Source: Desulfogranum marinum
Lineage (GTDB): Bacteria; Desulfobacterota; Desulfobulbia; Desulfobulbales; Desulfobulbaceae
Direction of reading: 5' to 3'
Length of the DNA stretch: 64,000 bases
NCBI RefSeq assembly: GCF_016918565.1
Contig: NZ_JAFFQD010000019.1
Span: forward strand, 1 to 64,000
Positions within the stretch are counted from its first letter, which is position 1, and the number at the start of each line of letters is the position of its first letter. The notes under the pieces are model-generated. The model was given only the letters and a program-made list of their open reading frames with translations, searched no databases and had not been told where the DNA came from. This document shows, one piece after another, positions 27,317 through 35,692 of the stretch. The position numbers were made by a program, and so were the translations under genes.

Positions 27317-28031
27317 CGACGCCCTGTTTGAAATAAAAGACCTCGAAGTCTCCTATGGCAGTATCGCCGCCATCAAGGGAATTTCTCTTGAAGTGCGCAA
27401 AGGGGAGATCGTCACCATCTTAGGTGCCAATGGGGCCGGTAAAACCACCACCATGCGCACTATCAGCCAGCTACTCAAGGCCAAGTCGGGCTCAATCACG
27501 TTTAAGGGCCAGGAGTTGACCCAACTGCCAGCCCACAAGATCGTTCAGCTTGGTATCAGCCACTCACCCGAAGGTCGGCGGGTGTTCGGCATCCTTACGG
27601 TGGAAGAGAACCTGATGCTCGGCGCCTTCAGCCGCAGTAAGATGAATAAAGAGACCTTGAAATGGGTCTATGAGCTGTTTCCGCGTCTTGAAGAACGACG
27701 CAAACAGCTGGCCGGTACCCTCTCGGGTGGAGAGCAACAGATGCTCGCCATCGGCCGATCGTTGATGAGCGACCCGGAGATGTTGTTGCTTGATGAGCCT
27801 TCTTTGGGTATCGCCCCCATCCTGGTCAAAGCGATTTACGAGCAGATCAAAGAAATCGCCAAGAGGGACGTTACCGTCCTGCTGGTAGAACAAAATGCCA
27901 AGGCTGCATTAAAGCTGGCTGACCGAGGCTATGTACTTGAAGTCGGAAAAATCGTCTTTTCCGGAACCTCGGCAGAGCTGCTGAGTTCACCGAAAATCCA
28001 AGAAGCGTATCTGGGCAAAAAAAGGCATTAA
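27309..28031 (+). CDS. livF: ABC transporter ATPase LivF
   Basis: Second ATPase, 240 aa from ATG 27309. Two ATGs (27303, 27309) follow a GAGG; the second has better spacing. Walker A GANGAGKTT, signature LSGGEQQMLAIGRSL, Walker B MLLLDEPSLGIAP, switch His replaced by Gln in VLLVEQNAKAAL as is normal for LivF. Last gene of the livKHMGF operon; overlaps the livG end. Confidence 0.95.
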   Translation: MSNDALFEIKDLEVSYGSIAAIKGISLEVRKGEIVTILGANGAGKTTTMRTISQLLKAKSGSITFKGQELTQLPAHKIVQLGISHSPEGRRVFGILTVEENLMLGAFSRSKMNKETLKWVYELFPRLEERRKQLAGTLSGGEQQMLAIGRSLMSDPEMLLLDEPSLGIAPILVKAIYEQIKEIAKRDVTVLLVEQNAKAALKLADRGYVLEVGKIVFSGTSAELLSSPKIQEAYLGKKRH

Positions 28032-28071
28032 GAGAGACAAACCGCATCAATCATCACGCAAACTACACATC

Positions 28072-28100
28072 AAACCGGTACCAATCATGGTGCCGGTTTA
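28072..28100. terminator. Bidirectional hairpin between livF and the REC-pyruvate kinase gene
   Basis: Eleven-bp stem AAACCGGTACC / GGTGCCGGTTT (one T-G wobble) with six-base loop, between two convergent genes, overlapping the last codon of the minus-strand gene. Confidence 0.55.
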
Positions 28101-29882
28101 GTCTATCTCAACAACCTGCACAGCCCCCACCTGCTTGACACCTGTCCAGGTGATCCTTGCTCCTTCAACGATACCGATAACGTCACCCTTCCTTATATAG
28201 CCCCATTCTTTTGCCAATACCATTGAACGGTGCACCATTTCGTTGCGATTGAGTTCCTCCCTGATAATCAGCGGAAAAATATTGTTATACAGACACGCAT
28301 GGCGAGCGATATGCACGGACTTGGTTATCAGCAGGGTCGGCACCCTTCTGTTCCACTTGGAAAGCGAAGGATAAAGAACGCCATCAGGATCAAGTAAAAG
28401 GGTGGCTCGTATATTGGCCAGACTGGTAATAGCGGCAAGAGCGGGATTAACCGAGGTATCACCAGTCACCTGCCGATAATGCTCAGGAGATGTATCCTTA
28501 TATTGCTCTTCCTCGCAAATAATGGAAGCCATGGTTCGCACCACATTCACCGGATCCACCCCGACAGCTGTCTCCTGAGAGAGCATTACCGCATCTGTAC
28601 CTTGCTTGATAGCCATACTCACGTCAGTGACTTCAGCCCTTGTCGGCCTTGCGTTGGTTGTCATCGAATCAAGCATTTGCGTGGCAGTAATAACCGGCGT
28701 ACTCTGTTCCCAGCACAACTGGATAATTCGTTCCTGGATTCGCGGCACCCTTGCTGCGGGTAGCTCCACCCCCATATCTCCTCTGGCAATCATAATAGCA
28801 TCTGAGACAGCTATAATTTCCTTAATGTTCTGCACGGCCTCGGGTCGTTCAATTTTGGCAACGACCTTGATATTACGCTTACCTGATCGGTGGATGAACT
28901 GCTTGACCTCATTCACTTCATCAGCCGTCCGTACAAAAGAGAGTGCCACATAATCTACAGAATGAACCAGTCCCCACTCCAGATCCTGCCAATCTTTCTC
29001 CGTAAGACTTGGCAGTGATAGGTCGGTTGAAGGCAAGTTGATCCCTTTACTCGATTTCAATGTTCCCCCACAAACCACCTCGCATTGAGCTTCTTCGCTG
29101 TTTGCTGTTATAACACGCAGCTCAAGCAGACCGTCATCCAGGAGAACAGGGTCGCCTGGACGCAGGTCACCGAGTATTGACGGCATTATGGTAGAAAAAC
29201 GTTCAGTGCTCCCTGTTATTACTTTTGCCTGGATCGTGATTTTGGCTCCCACTCGCAGCCCTATGGATCCTCCCACCATGGGACCAGTCCTGATCTTAGG
29301 TCCGCAGAGATCCTGGATTACGGCAATGGGTTTGTCCCACAGATTTTCGGATTCCCGAATGGCGCACAGGTTTTGTCTGTGTTGCTCATAAGTGCCATGG
29401 GAGAAATTTAGCCTGGCCACATCCATCCCGGCAAGCATCATCTTCCCCAGCACATCAGGAGAATCGCATGCAGGCCCGATCGTGCAGACAATACGAGCCA
29501 TCTTGTTGACACTGGTATGCGATTGGGGGGTAATAGTTGCAAGCACGGCAAACAGCGCTTCAAAATCAACAGGTTTAGAAAAAACATTGACAACGTTCCG
29601 ACTCTTACTCAACCTGTGGATAATGTCCGCGTCTTCAGAGGCCGCTGTGATAATAATCAGTGGTAATTGAGGACAAATAACCTGGATGGCATCAATAAAT
29701 TTAAATCCATCCCAATGGGGCATCCGGATATCACTGATGATGGCATCATAGGCATTGGATGCTGCCAATTGAAAGCCCTGGTGACCATTGGTAACAGCCT
29801 CGACCTCGTACCCCGCCTTTTCCAATCTTACTTGTAATATTTTCTGAACAGGTGCATTGTCTTCCAAAATAAGAATGCGCAT
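28098..29882 (-). CDS. pyk: Response-regulator receiver domain fused to pyruvate kinase
   Basis: 594 aa in a single uninterrupted frame. Residues 1-120 form a complete CheY-like receiver: acidic pair Glu7-Asp8 (ILILEDN), phosphoacceptor Asp51 (AIISDIRMP), Thr79 (IIITA) and Lys103 (FSKPVD). From Met128 a full pyruvate kinase begins: ARIVCTIGPA, cation/substrate motif RLNFSHG (157-163), B domain (about 205-285), catalytic Lys343 in KVVAKIERPEAV, Mg site IARGDMGVELP (365-375), ITATQMLDSM, and a C-terminal domain to 594. The kinase part is of normal length (about 467 aa). It should convert PEP and ADP to pyruvate and ATP under control of a histidine-kinase phosphorelay (inference). No kinase gene is adjacent. 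Convergent with livF. Confidence 0.92.
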   Translation of the reverse strand: MRILILEDNAPVQKILQVRLEKAGYEVEAVTNGHQGFQLAASNAYDAIISDIRMPHWDGFKFIDAIQVICPQLPLIIITAASEDADIIHRLSKSRNVVNVFSKPVDFEALFAVLATITPQSHTSVNKMARIVCTIGPACDSPDVLGKMMLAGMDVARLNFSHGTYEQHRQNLCAIRESENLWDKPIAVIQDLCGPKIRTGPMVGGSIGLRVGAKITIQAKVITGSTERFSTIMPSILGDLRPGDPVLLDDGLLELRVITANSEEAQCEVVCGGTLKSSKGINLPSTDLSLPSLTEKDWQDLEWGLVHSVDYVALSFVRTADEVNEVKQFIHRSGKRNIKVVAKIERPEAVQNIKEIIAVSDAIMIARGDMGVELPAARVPRIQERIIQLCWEQSTPVITATQMLDSMTTNARPTRAEVTDVSMAIKQGTDAVMLSQETAVGVDPVNVVRTMASIICEEEQYKDTSPEHYRQVTGDTSVNPALAAITSLANIRATLLLDPDGVLYPSLSKWNRRVPTLLITKSVHIARHACLYNNIFPLIIREELNRNEMVHRSMVLAKEWGYIRKGDVIGIVEGARITWTGVKQVGAVQVVEID

Positions 29883-30042
29883 AGCGGATGCTCCGACAAC
29901 GAGTTACTGATTGAATACATATATTATTTATAGCATAGTGCAATCATCAGCAGATTGGAAATAGAACACTTACGAAGGCTTCTTTTCGGCACCAACAGCC
30001 TCTCGCAAAAAAAAACGAAAGAGCAACTGTATGAGGGATGAT

Positions 30043-30342
30043 ATGAACGTAATAATGGATCTTTGCCTGGTACCCATCGGGGTTGGTGTTTCCGTCTCAA
30101 AGTATGTGGTGGCTTGCCACCAAATCCTGCAGGATGCAGGGCTTAAGACGGAACTTCATGCCTATGGCACCAACATTGAGGGTGAATGGGATACGGTAAT
30201 GGATGCTGTCAAAAAATGTCACGAACAGGTCCATTCCATGGGAGCCCCCAGGATAACAACCACCATCAAACTCGGTACCAGGAATGATCGAGAACAGTCC
30301 ATGGAAGACAAGGTGCAGAGTGTTCGAACGCAAATGCCCTGA
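30043..30342 (+). CDS. MTH1187-family thiamine-binding protein
   Basis: 99 aa from the ATG at 30043 (homologues begin MNVIxDLCLVPIG; GAGG lies 6 bases upstream), or 103 aa from 30031. Ferredoxin-like fold family formerly DUF77/UPF0045: MDLCLVPIGVGVSVSKYVVA, ELHAYGTNIEGEW, ITTTIKLGTRND. Members bind thiamine or related heterocycles and are thought to be carriers or sensors. Apparently monocistronic and followed by a hairpin. Confidence 0.85.
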   Translation: MNVIMDLCLVPIGVGVSVSKYVVACHQILQDAGLKTELHAYGTNIEGEWDTVMDAVKKCHEQVHSMGAPRITTTIKLGTRNDREQSMEDKVQSVRTQMP

Positions 30343-30352
30343 CCGGCCGGGT

Positions 30353-30397
30353 CCCGGATTTCTCATAAAATGAGAAAATGCTCATGAGAAATTCGGG
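30353..30397. repeat. Inverted pair of the ATGAGAAATCCGGG motif (hairpin)
   Basis: CCCGGATTTCTCAT (30353-30366) and ATGAGAAATTCGGG (30384-30397) form a 14-bp stem with one mismatch, 10 bases after the thiamine-binding gene. The same 13-14-base motif occurs at 175-188, 22242-22254 and (inverted, one change) 47741-47754. Confidence 0.6.
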
Positions 30398-30430
30398 TTA
30401 TATCTCACTCAATGCAAGGAGGAGCAAGAG

Positions 30431-30664
30431 ATGCAAGTATCCAGATTTGGAAAAAACAGTGTTTTATTACTTACAGGAGCGTTGAGCATGCTCGCCATTT
30501 TCCTGCTCACTGGAGCAGTTACCCAGGCTCCTCCTGGAAAATACGAGATGGAAGTAGTGGTCCGAGACCGAAGTACTCAAATTTACGTGCTCGACACAAC
30601 AACAGGGGCAGTCAAATGGGTGGATGCAATGAACACGCCTTTTGAGCAAATGAAGGGAGACTGA
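30431..30664 (+). CDS. Small membrane-anchored or exported protein
   Basis: 77 aa preceded by a strong AAGGAGGAGC site. Residues about 11-31 are hydrophobic (LLLTGALSMLAIFLLTGAVT): a signal anchor or signal peptide. The remainder is polar, with VVVRDRSTQIYVLDTTTGAVKW, which looks like one blade of a beta-propeller-type repeat. No family recognised. Confidence 0.6.
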   Translation: MQVSRFGKNSVLLLTGALSMLAIFLLTGAVTQAPPGKYEMEVVVRDRSTQIYVLDTTTGAVKWVDAMNTPFEQMKGD

Positions 30665-30720
30665 CTTACGACTGCCGCCAACAAAGCGTTTGCCTTTCTT
30701 TGCAGGCAACTGCCTTACAC

Positions 30721-31200
30721 TTAGTTTTGCTTAAAACCTTCCGGCTTACACGGCCCGTATGTTGGTTCGGCTGGCGGAAAAACCTCGATCTTACCTGGCT
30801 CCGCTATTCTGACTGAGGTCAAATGCCATTTTGCATACCAGTACCCAGCAGCTGTACCATCTGGAGCCTTGATCACAGCACCGGAGAAAGTGCACATGCT
30901 GTTTCGTTGTTGTCTGGTGTTGTTTATCAAGGAGGCTAGTTGCTGCTCCGGTTGCTTAAGCGATGTCCAGAGGCGTGATACCAGCTGATACTTTTGCTGT
31001 AGGGCAATAATGGCTACCGGTGATTGCTGGCGCCCATAATAATAATAATTGTGTCCTGGAATAACTGTTGCCGACGAAAAAAGTTTCTCCACCTCACTGT
31101 CGACAACGACCTTTCCCCGAGGAGCGGAGGCACACCCTAAGAAACAAGCAGGAGCGACCAAAACCAGCAACAGATGACAGATGATGTATTTCATACCCAT
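30721..31200 (-). CDS. Putative lipoprotein
   Basis: 159 aa from the ATG at 31200 (AGGAA seven bases upstream); another ATG lies two codons later. The N-terminus MGMKYIICHLLLVLVAPACF is a lipoprotein signal with lipobox FLGC. The mature part has short coil-like stretches (LQQKYQLVSRLWTSLKQPEQ) and ends with a Pro-rich tail; no domain recognised. Two bases from its position the next gene on the other strand also encodes a lipoprotein; they are divergent. Confidence 0.6.
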   Translation of the reverse strand: MGMKYIICHLLLVLVAPACFLGCASAPRGKVVVDSEVEKLFSSATVIPGHNYYYYGRQQSPVAIIALQQKYQLVSRLWTSLKQPEQQLASLINNTRQQRNSMCTFSGAVIKAPDGTAAGYWYAKWHLTSVRIAEPGKIEVFPPAEPTYGPCKPEGFKQN

Positions 31201-31295
31201 AAACCATTTCCTATAGTTGTGAATGCTATCGTCCAACCCTTTATCAATAAGTTACTAAGTTGAAGCCCTACACCACCATAGCTAAGAGGATAGAG

Positions 31296-31919
31296 ATGCC
31301 GAAACACCATTTTATAAGACATTTGATAATCATCGCCCTGCTTTTAGTGCTTTTCGGATGCAGCCCTTCAACCAAGATTACCTCTTCATGGGTACAGCAA
31401 CCTCCCCCCGCAGCAAGTATAAACAAAATCCTTATTATCGCTCTTTCCAGAGATACAACTTCTCGCAAGCTCTGGGAAAACAGTTTTGCAGAACAATTTG
31501 TACGTAGAAATACGCAGGCCATTGCCAGCCACACCATTACCGAAGAGCCCATAGCACCGCAAGAGGAGGCTATTCTACAAATTATCCAACAGGCAGGGGC
31601 AGACACAGTGCTGATCACCCACTTAATTGATAGCGAAACAACAACCAAGTGGCATCCAGGCACAGTCCATTACGAACCTTCCTTCTATTCAGGCATGTAT
31701 GGCTATTACGGTCACGCCTATCAGGCGGTATACAGTCCACCCACAGTAACCACCCGAACGGTTGTAAGCCTGGAAAGTAATATGTATGATGTATCCACAA
31801 AAAAGCTCGTCTGGGCGGCCCAATCAGCCACAATTAACCCTAAACTGCTGAAAACCGATTTTGACTCGGTGGTAAAAGTACTTCTTGCTGATTTACAGAA
31901 AAAAGGTGTGCTGCATTAA
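31296..31919 (+). CDS. Putative lipoprotein, DUF4136-like
   Basis: 207 aa from the ATG at 31296, which follows AAGAGGA. Signal HLIIIALLLVLFGCSPST has lipobox LFGC. The mature domain shows a pattern KILIIALSRDTTSRKLWENS and ADTVLITHLIDSETTTKWHP, with a Tyr/Gly-rich segment YSGMYGYYGHAYQAVYSPP, and ends VWAAQSATINP. This resembles small outer-membrane-anchored DUF4136-type lipoproteins. Function unknown. Confidence 0.65.
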   Translation: MPKHHFIRHLIIIALLLVLFGCSPSTKITSSWVQQPPPAASINKILIIALSRDTTSRKLWENSFAEQFVRRNTQAIASHTITEEPIAPQEEAILQIIQQAGADTVLITHLIDSETTTKWHPGTVHYEPSFYSGMYGYYGHAYQAVYSPPTVTTRTVVSLESNMYDVSTKKLVWAAQSATINPKLLKTDFDSVVKVLLADLQKKGVLH

Positions 31920-31988
31920 AAATCACTCATGAAAACGCTTTTAGCGAGTTTTTTCATAAAATTCTTAGCATAACCCTATAAAATAGGA

Positions 31989-32020
31989 AAAGGCCCTTAG
32001 CAAATTTGCTAAGGGCCTTT
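31989..32020 (-). terminator. Terminator of tRNA unit 1
   Basis: A 32-base perfect palindrome centred in GCAAATTTGC (arms AAAGGCCCTTAGCAAA / TTTGCTAAGGGCCTTT), directly 3' of tRNA-Glu on the minus strand and followed by TTTTCC. Confidence 0.85.
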
Positions 32021-32025
32021 ATATA

Positions 32026-32103
32026 TGGCGTCCCCAAGGGGATTCGAACCCCTGTTGCCGGCGTGAAAGGCCGGTGTCCTGGACCTGACTAGACGATGGG
32101 GAC
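32026..32103 (-). tRNA. tRNA-Glu (anticodon TTC), copy 1
   Basis: The minus strand folds as a cloverleaf: acceptor GTCCCCA / TGGGGAC, anticodon loop CTTTCAC with TTC, T arm with GGTTCGAATCC, discriminator G and encoded CCA. 78 bases including CCA. Identical to 32531-32608. Co-transcribed downstream of tRNA-Lys. Confidence 0.96.
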
Positions 32104-32119
32104 AGGTCTTTATGGTAAA

Positions 32120-32195
32120 TGGTGGGTCGTGCGCGGCTCGAACGCGCGACTCTCTGCTTAAAAGGCAGATACTCTACCGGCTGAGTTAACGACCC
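32120..32195 (-). tRNA. tRNA-Lys (anticodon TTT), copy 1
   Basis: Acceptor GGGTCGT / ACGACCC, anticodon loop CTTTTAA with TTT, T loop GTTCGAGCC, discriminator A, encoded CCA; 76 bases. Identical to 32625-32700. Confidence 0.96.
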
Positions 32196-32203
32196 TCCGG
32201 TTG

Positions 32204-32478
32204 GAGCGCTTTTTTTTACATGTTTTTTTTCACTGTGTCAATATAAAGTACGACTATTCACACGAAAAATTTTGGTGCTCAGGAAATGGATGGAAAAAGA
32301 CGTTATCAGTTTTGCTTCAGCCCCCATGAATATATGCTGTATTCATTAACAACTCCCCCCTTTCGATGGCTTCCAAATCTGCATTCGCCGGCCAATGGCA
32401 AATTTGAACCTCAAAGAATGAGCTCATGAGGAAATGATCGACAAAAAAAAATGATCAGGAAAAAATGAAGTAGAAAAA
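32204..32478. other. Spacer between tRNA units
   Basis: Noncoding AT-rich stretch. It presumably holds the promoter for tRNA unit 1 on the minus strand. No gene or strong structure seen. Confidence 0.4.
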
Positions 32479-32493
32479 TCCCATAAAACAGGA

Positions 32494-32525
32494 AAAGGCC
32501 CTTAGCAAATTTGCTAAGGGCCTTT
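32494..32525 (-). terminator. Terminator of tRNA unit 2
   Basis: Same 32-base palindrome as at 31989-32020, 3' of the second tRNA-Glu on the minus strand. Confidence 0.85.
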
Positions 32526-32530
32526 ATATA

Positions 32531-32608
32531 TGGCGTCCCCAAGGGGATTCGAACCCCTGTTGCCGGCGTGAAAGGCCGGTGTCCTGGACCTGACTAGACG
32601 ATGGGGAC
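32531..32608 (-). tRNA. tRNA-Glu (anticodon TTC), copy 2
   Basis: Identical in sequence to 32026-32103; CCA encoded. Confidence 0.96.
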
Positions 32609-32624
32609 AGGTCTTTATGGTAAA

Positions 32625-32700
32625 TGGTGGGTCGTGCGCGGCTCGAACGCGCGACTCTCTGCTTAAAAGGCAGATACTCTACCGGCTGAGTTAACGACCC
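32625..32700 (-). tRNA. tRNA-Lys (anticodon TTT), copy 2
   Basis: Identical in sequence to 32120-32195; CCA encoded. Confidence 0.96.
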
Positions 32701-32902
32701 CCGTTTGGAGCGCTTGTTTTTACATGTTTTACCCAGGCATGTCAATATAAAAAGCACACTCCCATTGTTTTTTTTTACTTACCCAAAAAAGCTTTTTCTA
32801 AATACCTTGTTCCCCTGGAACAGGTTTGCTATATTTTTAAGTATTACCATCTTGGACGCTATCAAGACATAATAGACCAATACAAAAGGATTACAAAAGG
32901 TT

Positions 32903-33508
32903 ATGGGACTTATTTCCGGTGCTGCATCGTTCACCAGGTTTTCAGTTGTGGGCGAGCTGCCCGATCATTTTTGGGACTTTGTAGCCGATCGGGTAGCTGC
33001 AAACAGTTTTCGCGACATTGACGACACCATAGATGAATACTCCATTGGCTGGGTATCTGTTGCCGATATGTTTGATGCTGATTTTGCCTACAGCTCCTAT
33101 GCTGCTGGAGATTATGTAGTGCTGACCATGCGCACGGACGAACGAAAGGTTTCCCCTGCTGTGCTAAAAAAATATACGATGAAGGAAGAAGCACGTATTA
33201 AACGGGAAAAAGAAATTCCACGCCTCAGCAGGGCAGCTCGCCTGGAGATAAAAGAGCGCATTCGCGCTGAACTTATCCGCAAATCCGCTCCCATACCTGC
33301 CACCTACGACCTATGCTGGAACCTCTCAGAAAACACGCTTCTTTTCTTTTCCACCAGCAAAAAAGCCATCGCACTACTGGAAGACCTCTTTAAAGAAACC
33401 TTTGCAATGTCTCTTATTCTGCAAATTCCCTGGCTGACCGGCTTAGACATGATCAACGAAGACGCGACTGAAAATTACGAAGCAATGCGTCCGGCAGTCC
33501 TCCTCTAG
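32903..33508 (+). CDS. RdgC-like protein
   Basis: 201 aa, soluble. The opening GLISGAASFTRFSVVGELPD and the block DDTIDEYSIGWVSVADMFDA resemble the short RdgC-family proteins of deltaproteobacteria (recombination-associated, DNA-binding in E. coli). A highly charged helix (YTMKEEARIKREKEIPRLSR) and WNLSENTLLFFSTSKKAIAL follow. It is shorter than E. coli RdgC (about 300 aa) and may lack its distal part. It leads a group with a TPR protein and a 179-aa protein; the latter is, to my recollection, a common neighbour in related genomes. Confidence 0.6.
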   Translation: MGLISGAASFTRFSVVGELPDHFWDFVADRVAANSFRDIDDTIDEYSIGWVSVADMFDADFAYSSYAAGDYVVLTMRTDERKVSPAVLKKYTMKEEARIKREKEIPRLSRAARLEIKERIRAELIRKSAPIPATYDLCWNLSENTLLFFSTSKKAIALLEDLFKETFAMSLILQIPWLTGLDMINEDATENYEAMRPAVLL

Positions 33509-33545
33509 TGGATTTCCACCGCACCTAACACCGAACGGAGACACC

Positions 33546-35561
33546 ATGAACAGCATTATCCTTGCAGTCATTGCCATTATGGTCGTACTTGGCGCCACCT
33601 TGTTGGTGAAAAAAATAAGCAGTAAAAAAACTGAGGAAACGCTCCCCACCTCAACCGGTGAGCAGGATACACAAGAACAAGAGGCAATAAAAGCCAGCAA
33701 GGAGCAAGAAGAAGCGGCACCAGCTCAAGAACCTGTTGAGCAAGAGGAGCCCCAGCTCGTTGAGCCGACACCGATCTTTCAGGAAGCATCGCCGGCACCT
33801 GTGGCGGAAAAGAAACTGCAGGAACCAGAGGAAGTCGCCGAGGAAATACCTGTAGAACCTGAAAAAGTTCAGTCCATGGAGATGGAGGAGACTGAAGCTT
33901 CTCCCCTTGACATAGAGTTGGAGTCGGAAGAAGCAGCCCAGCCGGCAGAAACGATTGTCTCCCCAGTGAGCCTGGAAATGGAGAGCAGCCCTCTCCCGGA
34001 AAAAACCGAGACAGGAGAGCCCGAGCCTGGGCAAGAACCAGCACTCCATCCGGAAGCTGATGAGCAAGAGGCAGCGATTCTTGACCAAGGTGCGCCTAAA
34101 GCAACAGACGCCACTGAGGAACCGGCAAAGAAGGCTCAACCCGCCCTCGACATTATAGAACCGGAAGAGCCTGATGCAGTCAAACAGGAACAGATCGCTG
34201 AAGAACCGGTTTCTCCCGCTGTGGCAGAGGAAGAACAGCAGGAACCAAAGCGGGTCGATGAACAATTAACGACAGAACCTGCATCGGCGACGCCCATTGA
34301 CACAGAGGAAATTGCAGCTCAAGTCGCGGTTGCCACCATAAAGCTGACCCTTGAACAATATGCAGAGCGACTCAACCAACAGGAAGAACAACAGCGCGAA
34401 GCCCTGCAACAGGCGATAGCAACTCAGCAGGACCAAAAAAGGGATACCCTCCAGCGCGAGCTGGTGTTGATGAACGAAAAACTTGCGGTGCTTGATGAAA
34501 GCTACCAGGAGGAACTTTCCTGCTATGACAATGTGCTCCAGGCACTGGAAGAACTAGAAAACAGCCTTGGACAGGAGGCCGTTGCTCAAGCAAAAAACGA
34601 CCTTATCGCCGGCAGACCTGAAGCAGCAGAATCACTGCTGGCTGACCTAATGAATGCATCAGGTACCGCAAAAGGTGTTGGAGCTTTTTACAGCGGCATG
34701 CTTGCAGAACATCGATTCGACCTTTTGACAGCTCTCCAGCGCTACCAAACAGCAGTGGAAGCAGACAGCGAGAACTCCGACTACCTTTATGCTGCAGGAC
34801 TTACCGCTCGACGACTTTTCAAATACAATGATGCCGTGAAATGGCTGGAGCAATATGTAACCATCTGTGCCGGGACGTATAAGGACGATCCAGTCCTGCT
34901 CGCTCAAGCCAAGCGCGAACTGGCATACACCTACGTGACCAGCGGTCAACATAAAAAAGCAGGTCCGATGTACAAAGACGCAATGACGGGGTTTAGTAAA
35001 CATTTAGGACCGGAGAGCCCGGAAATGGCCATCAGCTGGTTCCAGATTGGAGAACTCCAGGAAACGCTGGGAGAATACGACAAGGCAGCTGCACTCTATA
35101 AAAAAGCCCTTGCAATCCTGGAAAAAAAGCAAGGCAAAGATCATCCAATGCTCACCGGCGTGCTGGACAAACTTGCGGCCCTTTGCATGGAGCTGGAAAT
35201 GGAAAAGGAAGCAGTCCCTCTTTATGAACGTTTGGTTGCCATACGCAATAAAACACTCCGCCCCAACCATCCTCAGCTAGCAATGAGCCTTAACAATCTT
35301 GCGGAGTCATACCGGCTGCAAAGACAGTATGCTGAAGCAGAGGGATGCTACCAGAAATCCCTTTCTATTGCAGAGCAGACCCAAGGCAAAGACCATCCAA
35401 GTGTGGGGGCAATTCTCCAGGAGCTTGCCAAATTATGCTCTAACCAACGTAAAAATGACGAAGCAGAGAAATATCAGACCAGGGCTACGGCTATTTTTGA
35501 AAAAGCAGTGGCTGCAGAGGAAAAACGGTCTAAAAACACTTCTCTTTCTCTGGATTTATGA
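33546..35561 (+). CDS. Membrane-anchored TPR protein with acidic linker
   Basis: 671 aa. One N-terminal helix (IILAVIAIMVVLGATLLV, about 3-20) anchors it. Residues about 25-260 are low-complexity, rich in Glu, Pro, Ala and Gln, probably an extended disordered linker. A coiled-coil stretch (about 275-345, QQEEQQREALQQAIATQQDQ) precedes kinesin-light-chain-like tetratricopeptide repeats (about 380-650), e.g. MAISWFQIGELQETLGEYDK and LAMSLNNLAESYRLQRQYAE, with 42-residue spacing. It likely organises proteins near the membrane; partners unknown. Starts 37 bases after the RdgC-like gene. Confidence 0.8.
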   Translation: MNSIILAVIAIMVVLGATLLVKKISSKKTEETLPTSTGEQDTQEQEAIKASKEQEEAAPAQEPVEQEEPQLVEPTPIFQEASPAPVAEKKLQEPEEVAEEIPVEPEKVQSMEMEETEASPLDIELESEEAAQPAETIVSPVSLEMESSPLPEKTETGEPEPGQEPALHPEADEQEAAILDQGAPKATDATEEPAKKAQPALDIIEPEEPDAVKQEQIAEEPVSPAVAEEEQQEPKRVDEQLTTEPASATPIDTEEIAAQVAVATIKLTLEQYAERLNQQEEQQREALQQAIATQQDQKRDTLQRELVLMNEKLAVLDESYQEELSCYDNVLQALEELENSLGQEAVAQAKNDLIAGRPEAAESLLADLMNASGTAKGVGAFYSGMLAEHRFDLLTALQRYQTAVEADSENSDYLYAAGLTARRLFKYNDAVKWLEQYVTICAGTYKDDPVLLAQAKRELAYTYVTSGQHKKAGPMYKDAMTGFSKHLGPESPEMAISWFQIGELQETLGEYDKAAALYKKALAILEKKQGKDHPMLTGVLDKLAALCMELEMEKEAVPLYERLVAIRNKTLRPNHPQLAMSLNNLAESYRLQRQYAEAEGCYQKSLSIAEQTQGKDHPSVGAILQELAKLCSNQRKNDEAEKYQTRATAIFEKAVAAEEKRSKNTSLSLDL

Positions 35562-35692
35562 TTAAGTGCAGGGCATTTTAATAATCCCTCACACCGACTA
35601 TAGGGTATCTTGAGCAAAAAAAATTTTCGCCAACGCTTGAAGCAAACGAAAAAAAATGCTGCAAGATGACCTGAACATGATGAGTTAAAACT

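Larger units (their letters stand above)
31974..32247. repeat. tRNA-bearing tandem duplication, unit 1
   Basis: About 273 bases containing a terminator, tRNA-Glu and tRNA-Lys recur at 32479-32751 with an offset of 505 and near-perfect identity. The 231-base spacer between units is unique, AT-rich and noncoding. Confidence 0.9.
32479..32751. repeat. tRNA-bearing tandem duplication, unit 2
   Basis: Second copy of the unit at 31974-32247; similarity fades after GTCAATATAAA on the right and before CCCATAAAA on the left. Confidence 0.9.

Noticed and set aside
28098-29882. Receiver domain and pyruvate kinase as two separate genes
   Set aside because: The frame is continuous. Met128 has no evident ribosome site, and a linker of ordinary composition joins the domains.
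31974-32751. tRNA-associated integration site of a genomic island
   Set aside because: No integrase and no partial tRNA end as an attachment site; whole units are duplicated with intact genes.
33577-34265. Long antisense frames opposite the TPR protein linker
   Set aside because: Leu/Phe-rich products are the expected shadow of a Glu/Gln-rich low-complexity coding strand.
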